This document shows, one piece after another, positions 47,548 to 55,078 of a stretch of DNA of 64,000 bases. This stretch comes from Streptomyces sp. NBC_00457 (GTDB lineage Bacteria > Actinomycetota > Actinomycetes > Streptomycetales > Streptomycetaceae). The notes under the pieces are model-generated. The model searched no databases. It saw nothing but the letters and a program-made list of their open reading frames with translations, and had not been told where the DNA came from. The stretch spans positions 8,122,001 through 8,186,000 of the forward strand of contig NZ_CP107905.1 of assembly GCF_036014015.1 (NCBI RefSeq), written 5' to 3'. The translations under genes and the position numbers were made by a program. Position 1 is the stretch's first letter; each line of letters starts with the position of its first letter.

Positions 47548-48800
47548 CACAGCTGCCGGGCCTCCTCGACACCGAGGCGCTCCGCAAGGACTTCCCCATC
47601 CTGGACCGCACGGTCCACGACGGTCAGAAGCTCGTGTACCTGGACAACGCGGCGACCTCGCAGAAGCCGCGCCAGGTGCTGGACGCCCTGAGCGAGTACT
47701 ACGAGCGCTACAACGCCAACGTCCACCGTGGCGTGCACGTCCTCGCCGAGGAGGCCACGGCGCTGTACGAGGGCGCGCGCGACAAGGTCGCGGAGTTCAT
47801 CAACGCGCCCAGCCGCGACGAGGTGATCTTCACCAAGAACGCCTCCGAGTCGCTCAACCTCGTGGCCAACATGCTCGGCTGGGCCGACGACCCCTACCGG
47901 GTGGACCACGAGACCGAGATCGTCATCACGGAGATGGAGCACCACTCCAACATCGTCCCGTGGCAGCTGCTGTCGCAGCGCACGGGCGCGAAGCTGAAGT
48001 GGTTCGGCCTGACCGACGACGGCCGCCTCGACCTCTCCAACATCGACGAGATCATCACGGAGAAGACGAAGATCGTCTCCTTCGTGCTGGTGTCGAACAT
48101 CCTCGGGACGGTCAACCCGGTCGAGACAATCATCCGCCGCGCACAGGAGGTCGGTGCTCTCGTCTGCATCGACGCCTCCCAGGCGGCGCCCCACATGCCG
48201 CTGGACGTGCAGGCCCTCCAGGCCGACTTCGTCGCCTTCACCGGCCACAAGATGTGCGGCCCGACCGGCATAGGCGTGCTGTGGGGCCGTCAGGAGCTGC
48301 TCGAGGATCTCCCCCCGTTCCTCGGCGGCGGCGAGATGATCGAGACGGTGTCGATGCACTCGTCGACCTACGCTCCCGCCCCGCACAAGTTCGAGGCGGG
48401 CACGCCTCCGATCGCGCAGGCGGTCGGCCTGGGCGCGGCGATCGACTATCTGTCCGCGATCGGCATGGACAAGATCCTCGCCCATGAGCACGCGCTCACC
48501 GAGTACGCGGTCAAGCGCCTTGCGGGCGTCCCTGACCTGCGCATCATCGGCCCGACGACGGCCGAGGACCGGGGCGCCGCGATCTCCTTCACGCTCGGCG
48601 ACATCCACCCGCACGACGTGGGCCAGGTCCTCGACGAGCAGGGCATCGCGGTCCGGGTCGGCCACCACTGCGCACGGCCGGTCTGCCTGAGGTACGGAAT
48701 TCCTGCGACCACGCGAGCGTCGTTCTATCTGTACTCCACGCCGGCCGAGATCGACTCTCTGGTGGACGGCCTGGAGCACGTACGGAACTTCTTCGGCTGA
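47544..48800 (+). CDS. sufS: Cysteine desulfurase SufS
   Basis: PLP enzyme that removes sulfur from cysteine and passes it to SufU. The 418-residue group-II desulfurase has YLDNAATSQKPRQVL, NVHRGVHVLAEEAT, the PLP Lys in DFVAFTGHKMCGPTGIGVLWG, and the catalytic Cys in VRVGHHCARPVCLRYG. The GTG at 47544 overlaps the sufC stop. Sixteen bases separate it from sufU. Confidence 0.98.
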   Translation: MTQLPGLLDTEALRKDFPILDRTVHDGQKLVYLDNAATSQKPRQVLDALSEYYERYNANVHRGVHVLAEEATALYEGARDKVAEFINAPSRDEVIFTKNASESLNLVANMLGWADDPYRVDHETEIVITEMEHHSNIVPWQLLSQRTGAKLKWFGLTDDGRLDLSNIDEIITEKTKIVSFVLVSNILGTVNPVETIIRRAQEVGALVCIDASQAAPHMPLDVQALQADFVAFTGHKMCGPTGIGVLWGRQELLEDLPPFLGGGEMIETVSMHSSTYAPAPHKFEAGTPPIAQAVGLGAAIDYLSAIGMDKILAHEHALTEYAVKRLAGVPDLRIIGPTTAEDRGAAISFTLGDIHPHDVGQVLDEQGIAVRVGHHCARPVCLRYGIPATTRASFYLYSTPAEIDSLVDGLEHVRNFFG

Positions 48801-48816
48801 GGGGCGTGCTGAGACG

Positions 48817-49284
48817 GTGAAACTGGATTCCATGTACCAGGAAGTCATCCTGGACCACTACAAGAACCCGCACGGGCGTGGTCTGAGGGATGGCGACGCC
48901 GAGGTGCACCATGTGAACCCGACGTGCGGCGACGAGATCACCCTGCGTGTGAAGTACGACGGCTCGACGATCGAGGACGTCTCGTACGAGGGCCAGGGCT
49001 GTTCCATCAGCCAGGCCTCGGCGTCCGTGCTGAACGAACTGCTGGTCGGCAAGGACCTCTCCGACGCGCAGAAGATCCAGGAGACCTTCCTGGAGCTGAT
49101 GCAGTCCAAGGGGAAGATCGAGCCCGACGACGCCATGGAGGAGGTACTGGAGGACGCGGTCGCGTTCGCCGGTGTCTCCAAGTACCCGGCCCGGGTGAAG
49201 TGCGCGCTGCTGAGCTGGATGGCGTGGAAGGACGCGACGGCCCAGGCGCTGGGTTCCGACGCCGCTGAAAGGAAGACGGCATGA
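48817..49284 (+). CDS. sufU: Fe-S cluster assembly sulfur-transfer protein SufU
   Basis: A 155-residue zinc-dependent sulfurtransferase that accepts persulfide sulfur from SufS. It shows the three conserved Cys: HHVNPTCGDEITL, YEGQGCSISQASASVL and RVKCALLSWMAWKD, plus the SufU-specific insertion absent from IscU. GTG 48817 begins MKLDSMYQEVILDHYKNP. Its stop overlaps the next gene by ATGA. Confidence 0.96.
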   Translation: MKLDSMYQEVILDHYKNPHGRGLRDGDAEVHHVNPTCGDEITLRVKYDGSTIEDVSYEGQGCSISQASASVLNELLVGKDLSDAQKIQETFLELMQSKGKIEPDDAMEEVLEDAVAFAGVSKYPARVKCALLSWMAWKDATAQALGSDAAERKTA

Positions 49285-49613
49285 GCGACACGGTTGAGAT
49301 GAAGCCGGCCTCGGAGGAAGAAGTCCGCGAGGCGCTGTACGACGTCGTCGACCCCGAGTTGGGCATCGACGTCGTCAACCTCGGCCTGATCTATGGCATT
49401 CACATCGACGACGCGAACATCGCGACGATCGACATGACCCTGACCTCCGCGGCCTGCCCGCTGACGGACGTCATCGAGGACCAGGCCAAGTCCGCCACGG
49501 ACGGCCTCGTCAACGAACTCCGCATCAACTGGGTCTGGATGCCGCCGTGGGGCCCGGACAAGATCACGGACGACGGACGCGAGCAGCTGCGGGCGTTGGG
49601 GTTCAACGTCTGA
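49281..49613 (+). CDS. MIP18/DUF59-family metal-sulfur cluster assembly factor (SufT-like)
   Basis: A 110-residue member of the MIP18/PaaD family: VVDPELGIDVVNLGLIYGI near the N-terminus and LTSAACPLTDVIEDQ with the conserved Cys, ending WGPDKITDDGREQLRALGF. Such proteins deliver or mature Fe-S clusters; in mycobacteria the suf-linked copy is called SufT. It ends the operon, followed by a terminator. Confidence 0.94.
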   Translation: MSDTVEMKPASEEEVREALYDVVDPELGIDVVNLGLIYGIHIDDANIATIDMTLTSAACPLTDVIEDQAKSATDGLVNELRINWVWMPPWGPDKITDDGREQLRALGFNV

Positions 49614-49644
49614 GATTGACGTCTGAGTAGCCGACCCTTCGTCT

Positions 49645-49675
49645 TGAGGCCCCTGGAGCGAATCCGGGGGCCTCA
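49645..49675. terminator. Terminator at the end of the suf operon
   Basis: TGAGGCCCC (49645-49653) pairs with GGGGCCTCA (49667-49675) around a 13-base loop, between convergent genes. Confidence 0.7.
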
Positions 49676-49700
49676 GTCATGCGCCGTCCCTGTTCGAGCC

Positions 49701-50516
49701 TCAGTCCTTGAGGCCTGCCACCACCTGGAACGCCGAGTCCCGGCGGTACAGGTCGCTGTGGTCGTACGACTCCAGGCGGACGACGAAGTTCCGGTGGCGG
49801 AGGAAGCGGCCGGGGTAGTTCACGGACTCCAGCATGACCGCGCCGGAGGAGGACGCGGGGCGGGCGCAGAAGGTGGCGTCCTGTTCGAAGAGGCGGGAGC
49901 CGTCGTCGCGTTCGGAGCGCAGGACGAAGTTGCGGTGGCGCAGGTAGCCGCCGTCGGCGGTGGCGAAGGAGTAACAGGACGACTTCGCAAGGCCGTCGAC
50001 CACCTTGAAGGTGGCGTCCTCGGCGGCCGAGGCGGAGGTGATCGGGTCGACGGTCACGTAGTCGTCGGTGGCGTGCCAGTAGCGGTCGGGGTAGTTGACC
50101 GCGCGGACCGACTTCCAGCGGGAGACGGGGGCCGGTGAACTCTCCTCCGGTGCCGTCGGCTTGGACGGCTCGGCGGAGGGCGTGGGCGTGGAGCTGTGCC
50201 GGGGCGGCGCCTTCGTCGTGGGGTCGGGGGAGGACAGGCCGCCCTTGCCCTTGGGGGGAGCCGTCGTACTCGGTGAGGGTGAGCCGAAGGAGATCAGGCC
50301 GGGCAGGGTGGCGTTGACGGGGGTCTGCGGAGTGCCTGACGCTTCGTCAACTTCCCTGTCCGTCATGACGATCGCCGTGACACACGCGGCGACGGTGGCC
50401 ACCGCGAGGGTGCCGGCCAGCCAGAGCCGTCGCGTTCCCGGTATCCGGGAGGTGTCAGGGGCCCAGCCTTTCTCCCAGGGTTGGTTCCGCGGAGGGCGTG
50501 GCGTGGTGTCTGGCAT
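49701..50516 (-). CDS. Membrane-anchored AbfB-domain protein
   Basis: A 271-residue protein: short cytoplasmic N-terminus, one transmembrane segment (LWLAGTLAVATVAACVTAIVM), a Ser/Thr/Pro-rich stalk, and a C-terminal AbfB (arabinofuranosidase-B-type) beta-trefoil. The repeats SVRAVNYPDRYWHATDDYV, GYLRHRNFVLRSE and SVNYPGRFLRHRNFVVRLE show the family pattern. The domain usually binds arabinose-containing polysaccharide; no catalytic module is present. GAAGGA six bases upstream supports ATG 50516. Confidence 0.88.
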   Translation of the reverse strand: MPDTTPRPPRNQPWEKGWAPDTSRIPGTRRLWLAGTLAVATVAACVTAIVMTDREVDEASGTPQTPVNATLPGLISFGSPSPSTTAPPKGKGGLSSPDPTTKAPPRHSSTPTPSAEPSKPTAPEESSPAPVSRWKSVRAVNYPDRYWHATDDYVTVDPITSASAAEDATFKVVDGLAKSSCYSFATADGGYLRHRNFVLRSERDDGSRLFEQDATFCARPASSSGAVMLESVNYPGRFLRHRNFVVRLESYDHSDLYRRDSAFQVVAGLKD

Positions 50517-50674
50517 GCACTGTCCTTCAGCGGCGCCCATGAACGACAGGGCAGGCCGCGGCTGCGAAGACCCGGTATGTGAACGGTGAAACAGTAGTGG
50601 ACCAAGGGGGCCGGGAGCAGCCCTTTTGGAGAGAGCGGTTTCCGCATCCGGGGTCAGCGCAGCCCCACCGGTTA

Positions 50675-50688
50675 TGTACGCTCGTACA
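50675..50688. promoter_or_regulatory. TetR-type operator candidate before the SMR gene
   Basis: TGTACG-CT-CGTACA is a perfect 6-bp-arm inverted repeat ending two bases before the SMR ATG. It overlaps a possible -10, so binding by the TetR protein encoded next would block the operon. Confidence 0.5.
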
Positions 50689-50689
50689 C

Positions 50690-51010
50690 ATGGGATACCT
50701 GACCCTCATCGGCGCCATCGCGGCCGAGGTGGCGGCGACGACCGCCATGAAGTACAGCGACGGCTTCAGCAAGCTCTGGCCGTCCCTTCTGACGTTCCTC
50801 GGCTATGTCGTCTCCTTCACCCTGCTCGCCCAGACCCTCAAGACCGTCGGCATAGGCACGGCCTACGCGATCTGGGCCGGCGTGGGCACCGCGACGATCG
50901 CCGTCCTCGGGCTCTGGCTGTTCGACGAGGCGCTGACCTTCACGAAGGTCGCCGGAATCCTGCTCATCGTGGGCGGCGTGGTGGTACTGAACCTCGGGGG
51001 AGCGCACTGA
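50690..51010 (+). CDS. Small multidrug resistance (SMR) family transporter
   Basis: A 106-residue four-helix protein of the EmrE/SugE class. The essential membrane Glu is in LIGAIAAEVAATTAMK; YAIWAGVGTATIAVLG and the fourth helix ILLIVGGVVVLNLGG are canonical. It exchanges protons for cationic compounds or guanidinium-like substrates. ATG 50690 lies directly after the palindrome with no ribosome site, so leaderless or near-leaderless translation is possible. TetR follows with a one-base overlap. Confidence 0.92.
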   Translation: MGYLTLIGAIAAEVAATTAMKYSDGFSKLWPSLLTFLGYVVSFTLLAQTLKTVGIGTAYAIWAGVGTATIAVLGLWLFDEALTFTKVAGILLIVGGVVVLNLGGAH

Positions 51011-51567
51011 TGGCCAGGCGCTACGACCCCGAACGCCGCCAGCGGATCATCGACGCCGCCATCCGGGTCGTAGGACGCAGTGGTCTCGCCGGACTGACCC
51101 ACCGCACAGTCGCGGCGGAGGCCGACGTACCGCTGGGCTCCACCACGTACCACTTCAAGACCCTGGACGACCTGATGGTCGCCGCCCTCCGCCAGGCCAA
51201 CGAGGGCTTCGCCAAAGTCATCGCCTCACGCGGCGCCCTGGAGAACCCGGACACCGACCTGGCCTCCGAACTCGCCGCCGCGACAGGCGAATGGCTCGCG
51301 GGCGACCGCACCGGCGTGGAGCTGGAGTGCGAGCTCTACCTCGCCGCCCTGCGCCGCCCCGCCCTCCGCCCCGTCGCCGCCGAATGGGTCCAGGACCTGG
51401 CCGACCGCCTCACCCCGCGCACGGACCCGGTCACCGCACGCGCCCTGGTCGCGCTGCTGGACGGCATCTGCCTCCAGGTACTCCTCACCGATGAGACGTA
51501 CGATGAGGAGTACGCCCGCGAGGCATTGGCGCGGATCATTCCCTCTGGCCCGCGCCAAGCCCCTTGA
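51010..51567 (+). CDS. TetR family transcriptional regulator
   Basis: A 185-residue TetR repressor: N-terminal HTH RQRIIDAAIRVVGRSGLAG then LTHRTVAAEADVPLGSTTYHF, with a ligand-binding C-terminal domain. Encoded with the SMR pump (TGATG overlap), which it most likely represses at the operator before that gene. Its last 32 bases overlap the convergent HxlR-peroxiredoxin gene. Confidence 0.93.
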   Translation: MARRYDPERRQRIIDAAIRVVGRSGLAGLTHRTVAAEADVPLGSTTYHFKTLDDLMVAALRQANEGFAKVIASRGALENPDTDLASELAAATGEWLAGDRTGVELECELYLAALRRPALRPVAAEWVQDLADRLTPRTDPVTARALVALLDGICLQVLLTDETYDEEYAREALARIIPSGPRQAP

Positions 51568-52429
51568 CGACGGCCAGCGCCGCCGTCACGCTCCCCGCGA
51601 CATCGGTGACCGGGTACTGCACGTCCCGGACGACCCGCTCCCGGTCGACGACCAGTGTGAGCCGCTTCAGCCGGTCCGCCCCCGCCGCCCGGAACGTCGG
51701 CAACCGCAACCCCGCGACCAGGGCCAGTCCGGAGTCCGACAGCAACGGAAACCCCAGCCGCTCCTTCTCCGCGAACGCCCGCTGCTCGTCCGGACGTTGA
51801 GTGGACACCCCGTGCACACTCGCCCCCGCAGCGCGGAACTCACCGAGCCGGTCCCGGTACGTACAGGACTCCAGAGTGCAGCCCGGCGCACCGGGAATCT
51901 CCGACCACCCGGGCGGATAGGAGTCGGCGCGCGCATAGGCCCCCGGGAAGCAGTACAGAACGGTGAACGGACTCTCCGCCACAACGGGATCGAGCAACTC
52001 CCCGCCGTCATCGACGAGGTGCAGCTCGGGAACCCGCGTGCCCGTCAACTCGTGCACCCGCCGCGCCTCGACGGACGCCTCCGCCGCCGTGGCCGTCGTG
52101 CTCCCGTCCCCCAGAACCCAGGCATCTCCCCAGTCCTGAAGGGCGACGAGTACGGGCAACAGGGCAAGGCCGCGCGGGGTGAGCCGGTACTCGTACCGCA
52201 CAGGGCGCTCCTGATAGGGCACCCGAACCAGCACATCGGCCTCCACCAGAAGCCGCAACCGCTCGGTCAACACCTTTCTGGACAGCCCTAGTTCACGCTG
52301 CAGCTCGTCGAACCGGTGCACTCCGCGCGCGGTGTCCCGCACGATCAGCAGGGTCCACCAGTCGCCGACGACGTCCAGGGCCTGCGCGATGGCGCAGGTG
52401 GAGTCCTCCAGGCGAGTCCTGCGCGCCAT
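51536..52429 (-). CDS. HxlR-type regulator fused to a PrxQ-like peroxiredoxin
   Basis: A 297-residue two-domain protein. Residues 1-105 are an HxlR winged helix (CAIAQALDVVGDWWTLLIVRD, FDELQRELGLSRKVLTERL, VRYEYRLTPRGLALLPVL). Residues about 130-297 are a peroxiredoxin of the PrxQ/BCP type with peroxidatic and resolving Cys five residues apart in GCTLESCTYRDRL, then FPLLSDSGLALVAGLRLP. The fusion suggests a transcription factor that reads peroxide through its own thiol domain. It is divergent from an MFS gene, with a perfect operator-like palindrome between. Confidence 0.88.
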   Translation of the reverse strand: MARRTRLEDSTCAIAQALDVVGDWWTLLIVRDTARGVHRFDELQRELGLSRKVLTERLRLLVEADVLVRVPYQERPVRYEYRLTPRGLALLPVLVALQDWGDAWVLGDGSTTATAAEASVEARRVHELTGTRVPELHLVDDGGELLDPVVAESPFTVLYCFPGAYARADSYPPGWSEIPGAPGCTLESCTYRDRLGEFRAAGASVHGVSTQRPDEQRAFAEKERLGFPLLSDSGLALVAGLRLPTFRAAGADRLKRLTLVVDRERVVRDVQYPVTDVAGSVTAALAVVKGLGAGQRE

Positions 52430-52520
52430 GGCCGTACGTCCCTTCCGCCACCGATCGCCGGTCGGTCGCCGGTCGGTCGTCGTTCGATCGTCGTTGACCC
52501 GAGGCTGTCATGCTGACACA

Positions 52521-52543
52521 GTGAGTTCCCAAAAGGAACTCAC
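52521..52543. promoter_or_regulatory. Perfect palindrome between HxlR-Prx and MFS genes
   Basis: GTGAGTTCC-CAAAA-GGAACTCAC, 9-bp perfect arms, lies 11 bases before the MFS start and 92 bases before the regulator start. Position and symmetry fit a dimeric HxlR operator acting on both divergent promoters. Confidence 0.7.
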
Positions 52544-52554
52544 TGGGGGGATGC

Positions 52555-53766
52555 GTGCTCAAGGACGTACCGAGAACTGTCTGGCTACTGGCCTGCGGCA
52601 CCTTCGCCAACATGGCCGTGAGCGTGAGCTTCGCCTACCTCTTCCTCTACCTCACCGGGCCCCGGGGCCTCGACACGGCAGAGGCCGGCCTGCTCAGCGG
52701 GGTCGGGGGCATCGGTCTGCTCGCGGGCAACTTCACCGGCGGCTGGTACGGCGACCGCTTCGGCCACCGCCGCGTGCTGCTGACCGGAGCCGTCACATCC
52801 GGCCTGCTCCTGGCCGCCGTCCCCCTCCTCCCGACACCGGCCCTGTACGCCGCACTGCCCCTGTGCCAGTACGCCGCGGGTGTCCAGCGGGCGGCCAACT
52901 CGGCGCTCGTGGCCGTCATCGTGCCGGAGGGGTCCCGTCGCCAGGCCTTCGCCGTCGTACGGGCGGCGGCGAACGGCGGCTTCACCGTCGGCCCTCTGCT
53001 CGGCGCGGTGGTCGCGACCAGGTTCTCGTACGACTGGCTCTACGTCGCCGAAGGCCTGGGCAGCCTGACGCTGGCCTGCTGGACGGCTCGAGTGGTCCCA
53101 CCGCGAGGCGCCGCACGGTCCCCCGGCGGTACCGGCCGGGTCTGGCCGGAACTGCGCGCACGCCCGGCCGTACTGATCCTCCTCGCGGCGATCCTGGTCA
53201 CCGACGTGGTCTACCGGCAGCAGTACTCCACCTACCCGCTCTTCCTCGCCGACCACGGCATGGACACGCGCACCTACGGGGCACTGCTCGCGATCAACGG
53301 CGCCGTGCTGCTGTGCCTGGAGCTGCCCGCGGCGCTGGCGCTGCGGCGACGGTCGCCGCTGCGGATCGTCGGCACCGGCCTGTTGCTCGTGGCCGCGGGA
53401 TACGGCGTGCTGCTGCTGGGCGCGGGCCTGGTGACGGCGGTGACCATGATGACCCTCCTGACCCTCGGCGAACTGCTCTACAAGACAACGGCGACGGCTT
53501 ATGTGGCCGACCAGGCTCCCGAGCACGTCCAGGGCCGCTTCCAGTCCCTCTACGCCGGAGTGTCCATGAGCGGCACGGTCCTGGCGGCACCCCTGGGCGG
53601 AGCGCTGTACGAGAGGGCGCCCGGGATGCTCTGGCCCGTGTGCGCGGGACTCGGCGCGGTGGCCGCCATGGCCGTACTGACGGCAGCCACAGGCCGACGG
53701 GCACCCACGGCCACCCCCACCGGCTGTCTGGCACCCACGGGCCACCCCCACCGGCCCGCCACCTGA
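52555..53766 (+). CDS. MFS transporter
   Basis: A 403-residue transporter with about 12 hydrophobic spans. The loop GGWYGDRFGHRRVLLTG after TM2 is a good MFS motif A, and early helices (WLLACGTFANMAVSVSFAYLFLY) are typical of drug or metabolite exporters. GTG 52555 follows GGGGGG. It is probably controlled by the HxlR-Prx fusion. The last 25 residues (ATGRRAPTATPTGCLAPTG...) are encoded by a short DNA repeat and look like a recent extension. Confidence 0.9.
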   Translation: MLKDVPRTVWLLACGTFANMAVSVSFAYLFLYLTGPRGLDTAEAGLLSGVGGIGLLAGNFTGGWYGDRFGHRRVLLTGAVTSGLLLAAVPLLPTPALYAALPLCQYAAGVQRAANSALVAVIVPEGSRRQAFAVVRAAANGGFTVGPLLGAVVATRFSYDWLYVAEGLGSLTLACWTARVVPPRGAARSPGGTGRVWPELRARPAVLILLAAILVTDVVYRQQYSTYPLFLADHGMDTRTYGALLAINGAVLLCLELPAALALRRRSPLRIVGTGLLLVAAGYGVLLLGAGLVTAVTMMTLLTLGELLYKTTATAYVADQAPEHVQGRFQSLYAGVSMSGTVLAAPLGGALYERAPGMLWPVCAGLGAVAAMAVLTAATGRRAPTATPTGCLAPTGHPHRPAT

Positions 53767-53783
53767 GACGCCACCCCCACCGG
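53700..53783 (+). repeat. Short tandem repeat across the MFS 3' end
   Basis: GCCACCCCCACCGG occurs at 53710-53723, 53741-53754 and 53770-53783; GGCACCCACGG precedes the first two. The period is about 30 bp. It alters the protein C-terminus and runs into the spacer before dapD. Confidence 0.7.
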
Positions 53784-53820
53784 TTGGCCCACCCCACCCC
53801 CCGCCGGTTAGGTTGCCCTC

Positions 53821-54816
53821 ATGACCGACACGACTGCACCCAGCACCACCACCGGCGGAGCCGTTGCCGCCGGCCTCGCCACGATCGCCGCCGACGGCAC
53901 CGTCCTCGACACCTGGTTCCCCGCGCCGGAGCTCTCCGCCGAGCCCGGCCCGTCCGGCACCGAGCGGCTGTCCACCGAGCGGGCCGTGGAACTGCTCGGC
54001 GAAGGCGCCGCGAAGGCGATCGGCCCGGACGCCCGCCGTGGCGTAGAGGTGGTAGCGGTCCGTACGGTCATCGCGTCGCTCGCCGAGAAGCCGACCGACG
54101 CGCACGACGTCTACCTCCGCCTGCACCTCCTCTCCCACCGCCTGGTCAAGCCGCACGGCCAGAGCCTGGACGGCATGTTCGGCTTCCTCGCCAACGTCGC
54201 CTGGACCTCGCTCGGACCGGTCGCCGTCGACGACATCGAGAAGGTGCGGCTGAACGCCCGCGCCGAGGGCCTCCACCTGGCCGTGCCGTCCGTCGACAAG
54301 TTCCCGCGCATGACGGACTACGTGGCCCCCAAGGGCGTCCGCATCGCCGACGCCGACCGCGTCCGCCTGGGCGCGCACCTCGCCGAGGGCACGACGGTCA
54401 TGCACGAGGGCTTCGTCAACTTCAACGCGGGCACCCTCGGCACGTCGATGGTCGAGGGCCGCATCTCCGCTGGCGTCGTCGTCGGTGACGGCTCGGACAT
54501 CGGCGGCGGCGCCTCCACGATGGGCACCCTGTCCGGCGGCGGCAACGTGATCATCTCCATCGGCGAGCGCTGCCTCATCGGCGCCGAGGCGGGCGTCGGC
54601 ATCCCGCTCGGCGACGAGTGCGTGGTCGAGGCAGGCCTCTACGTCACCGCCGGCACCCGCGTCACCATGCCCGACGGCCAGATCATCAAGGCCCGCGAAC
54701 TCTCCGGCGCCTCCAACATCCTCTTCCGCCGCAACTCGATCACCGGCACGGTGGAGGCCCGGCCGAACAACGCGGTGTGGGGCGGGCTGAACGAGATCCT
54801 GCACAGCCACAACTGA
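53821..54816 (+). CDS. dapD: Tetrahydrodipicolinate N-succinyltransferase
   Basis: Succinylates tetrahydrodipicolinate in the lysine / diaminopimelate pathway. The 331-residue actinobacterial-type enzyme has an N-terminal alpha/beta domain, then a left-handed beta-helix of hexapeptide repeats ([55 protein letters not shown]), ending [18 protein letters not shown]. dapA for the same pathway lies at 60909-61805, beyond the accessory segment. Confidence 0.96.
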   Translation: MTDTTAPSTTTGGAVAAGLATIAADGTVLDTWFPAPELSAEPGPSGTERLSTERAVELLGEGAAKAIGPDARRGVEVVAVRTVIASLAEKPTDAHDVYLRLHLLSHRLVKPHGQSLDGMFGFLANVAWTSLGPVAVDDIEKVRLNARAEGLHLAVPSVDKFPRMTDYVAPKGVRIADADRVRLGAHLAEGTTVMHEGFVNFNAGTLGTSMVEGRISAGVVVGDGSDIGGGASTMGTLSGGGNVIISIGERCLIGAEAGVGIPLGDECVVEAGLYVTAGTRVTMPDGQIIKARELSGASNILFRRNSITGTVEARPNNAVWGGLNEILHSHN

Positions 54817-54821
54817 TGGGG

Positions 54822-54844
54822 GGCGGCCGTGACTGGCGGCCGCC
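54822..54844. terminator. Hairpin after dapD
   Basis: GGCGGCCG (54822-54829) and CGGCCGCC (54837-54844) with a 7-base loop, six bases after the stop. Confidence 0.6.
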
Positions 54845-54872
54845 TGGACGATCGGTGTCCTGATCTGCTGGT

Positions 54873-54899
54873 GAGCTGGCGGCAGTTGTCGGCGTTGGC
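54873..54899. repeat. Left copy of the 27-bp direct repeat flanking the accessory segment
   Basis: This 27-mer begins GAGCTGGCGG and contains CAGTTGTCGGCGTT at 54883-54896. It matches 59945-59971 at 23 of 27 bases, same orientation, 5072 bp apart. An old attachment-site duplication or two copies of a common spacer sequence are both possible. Confidence 0.5.
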
Positions 54900-54971
54900 C
54901 ATTGTTGAGCGCCCTTCTGCGGCCTGAGGACGGCCCGGGAGGGCGTTCCGGCATAGAGAGCGCTAGCGCTT

Positions 54972-55012
54972 CGCGAAGTCCGCCGCGCAGACAGCTCGCG
55001 GCGGACTTCGCG
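54972..55012. terminator. Strong symmetrical hairpin before the nuclease-NTPase gene
   Basis: Perfect 16-bp arms (54972-54987 and 54997-55012; CGCGAAGTCCGCCGCG and complement) with a 9-base loop. It isolates the accessory gene from dapD read-through. The spacer 54817-55078 holds no gene beyond the hairpins and the repeat. Confidence 0.65.
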
Positions 55013-55078
55013 TATCTCTGGGTGAACTGTCCCGGTGTCAGTCCATAATGCGAGGAACGCTAAGCGGGGACGGGAGTT

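Noticed and set aside
49701..50516. Annotating the AbfB-domain protein as an arabinofuranosidase
   Set aside because: Only the sugar-binding trefoil and a membrane anchor are present; there is no glycoside hydrolase domain.
52440..52500. Short GGTCGGTCGCC-like tandem tract in the HxlR-Prx / MFS spacer as an operator
   Set aside because: Low-complexity 10-bp slippage repeat without dyad symmetry; the perfect palindrome next to it explains regulation better.
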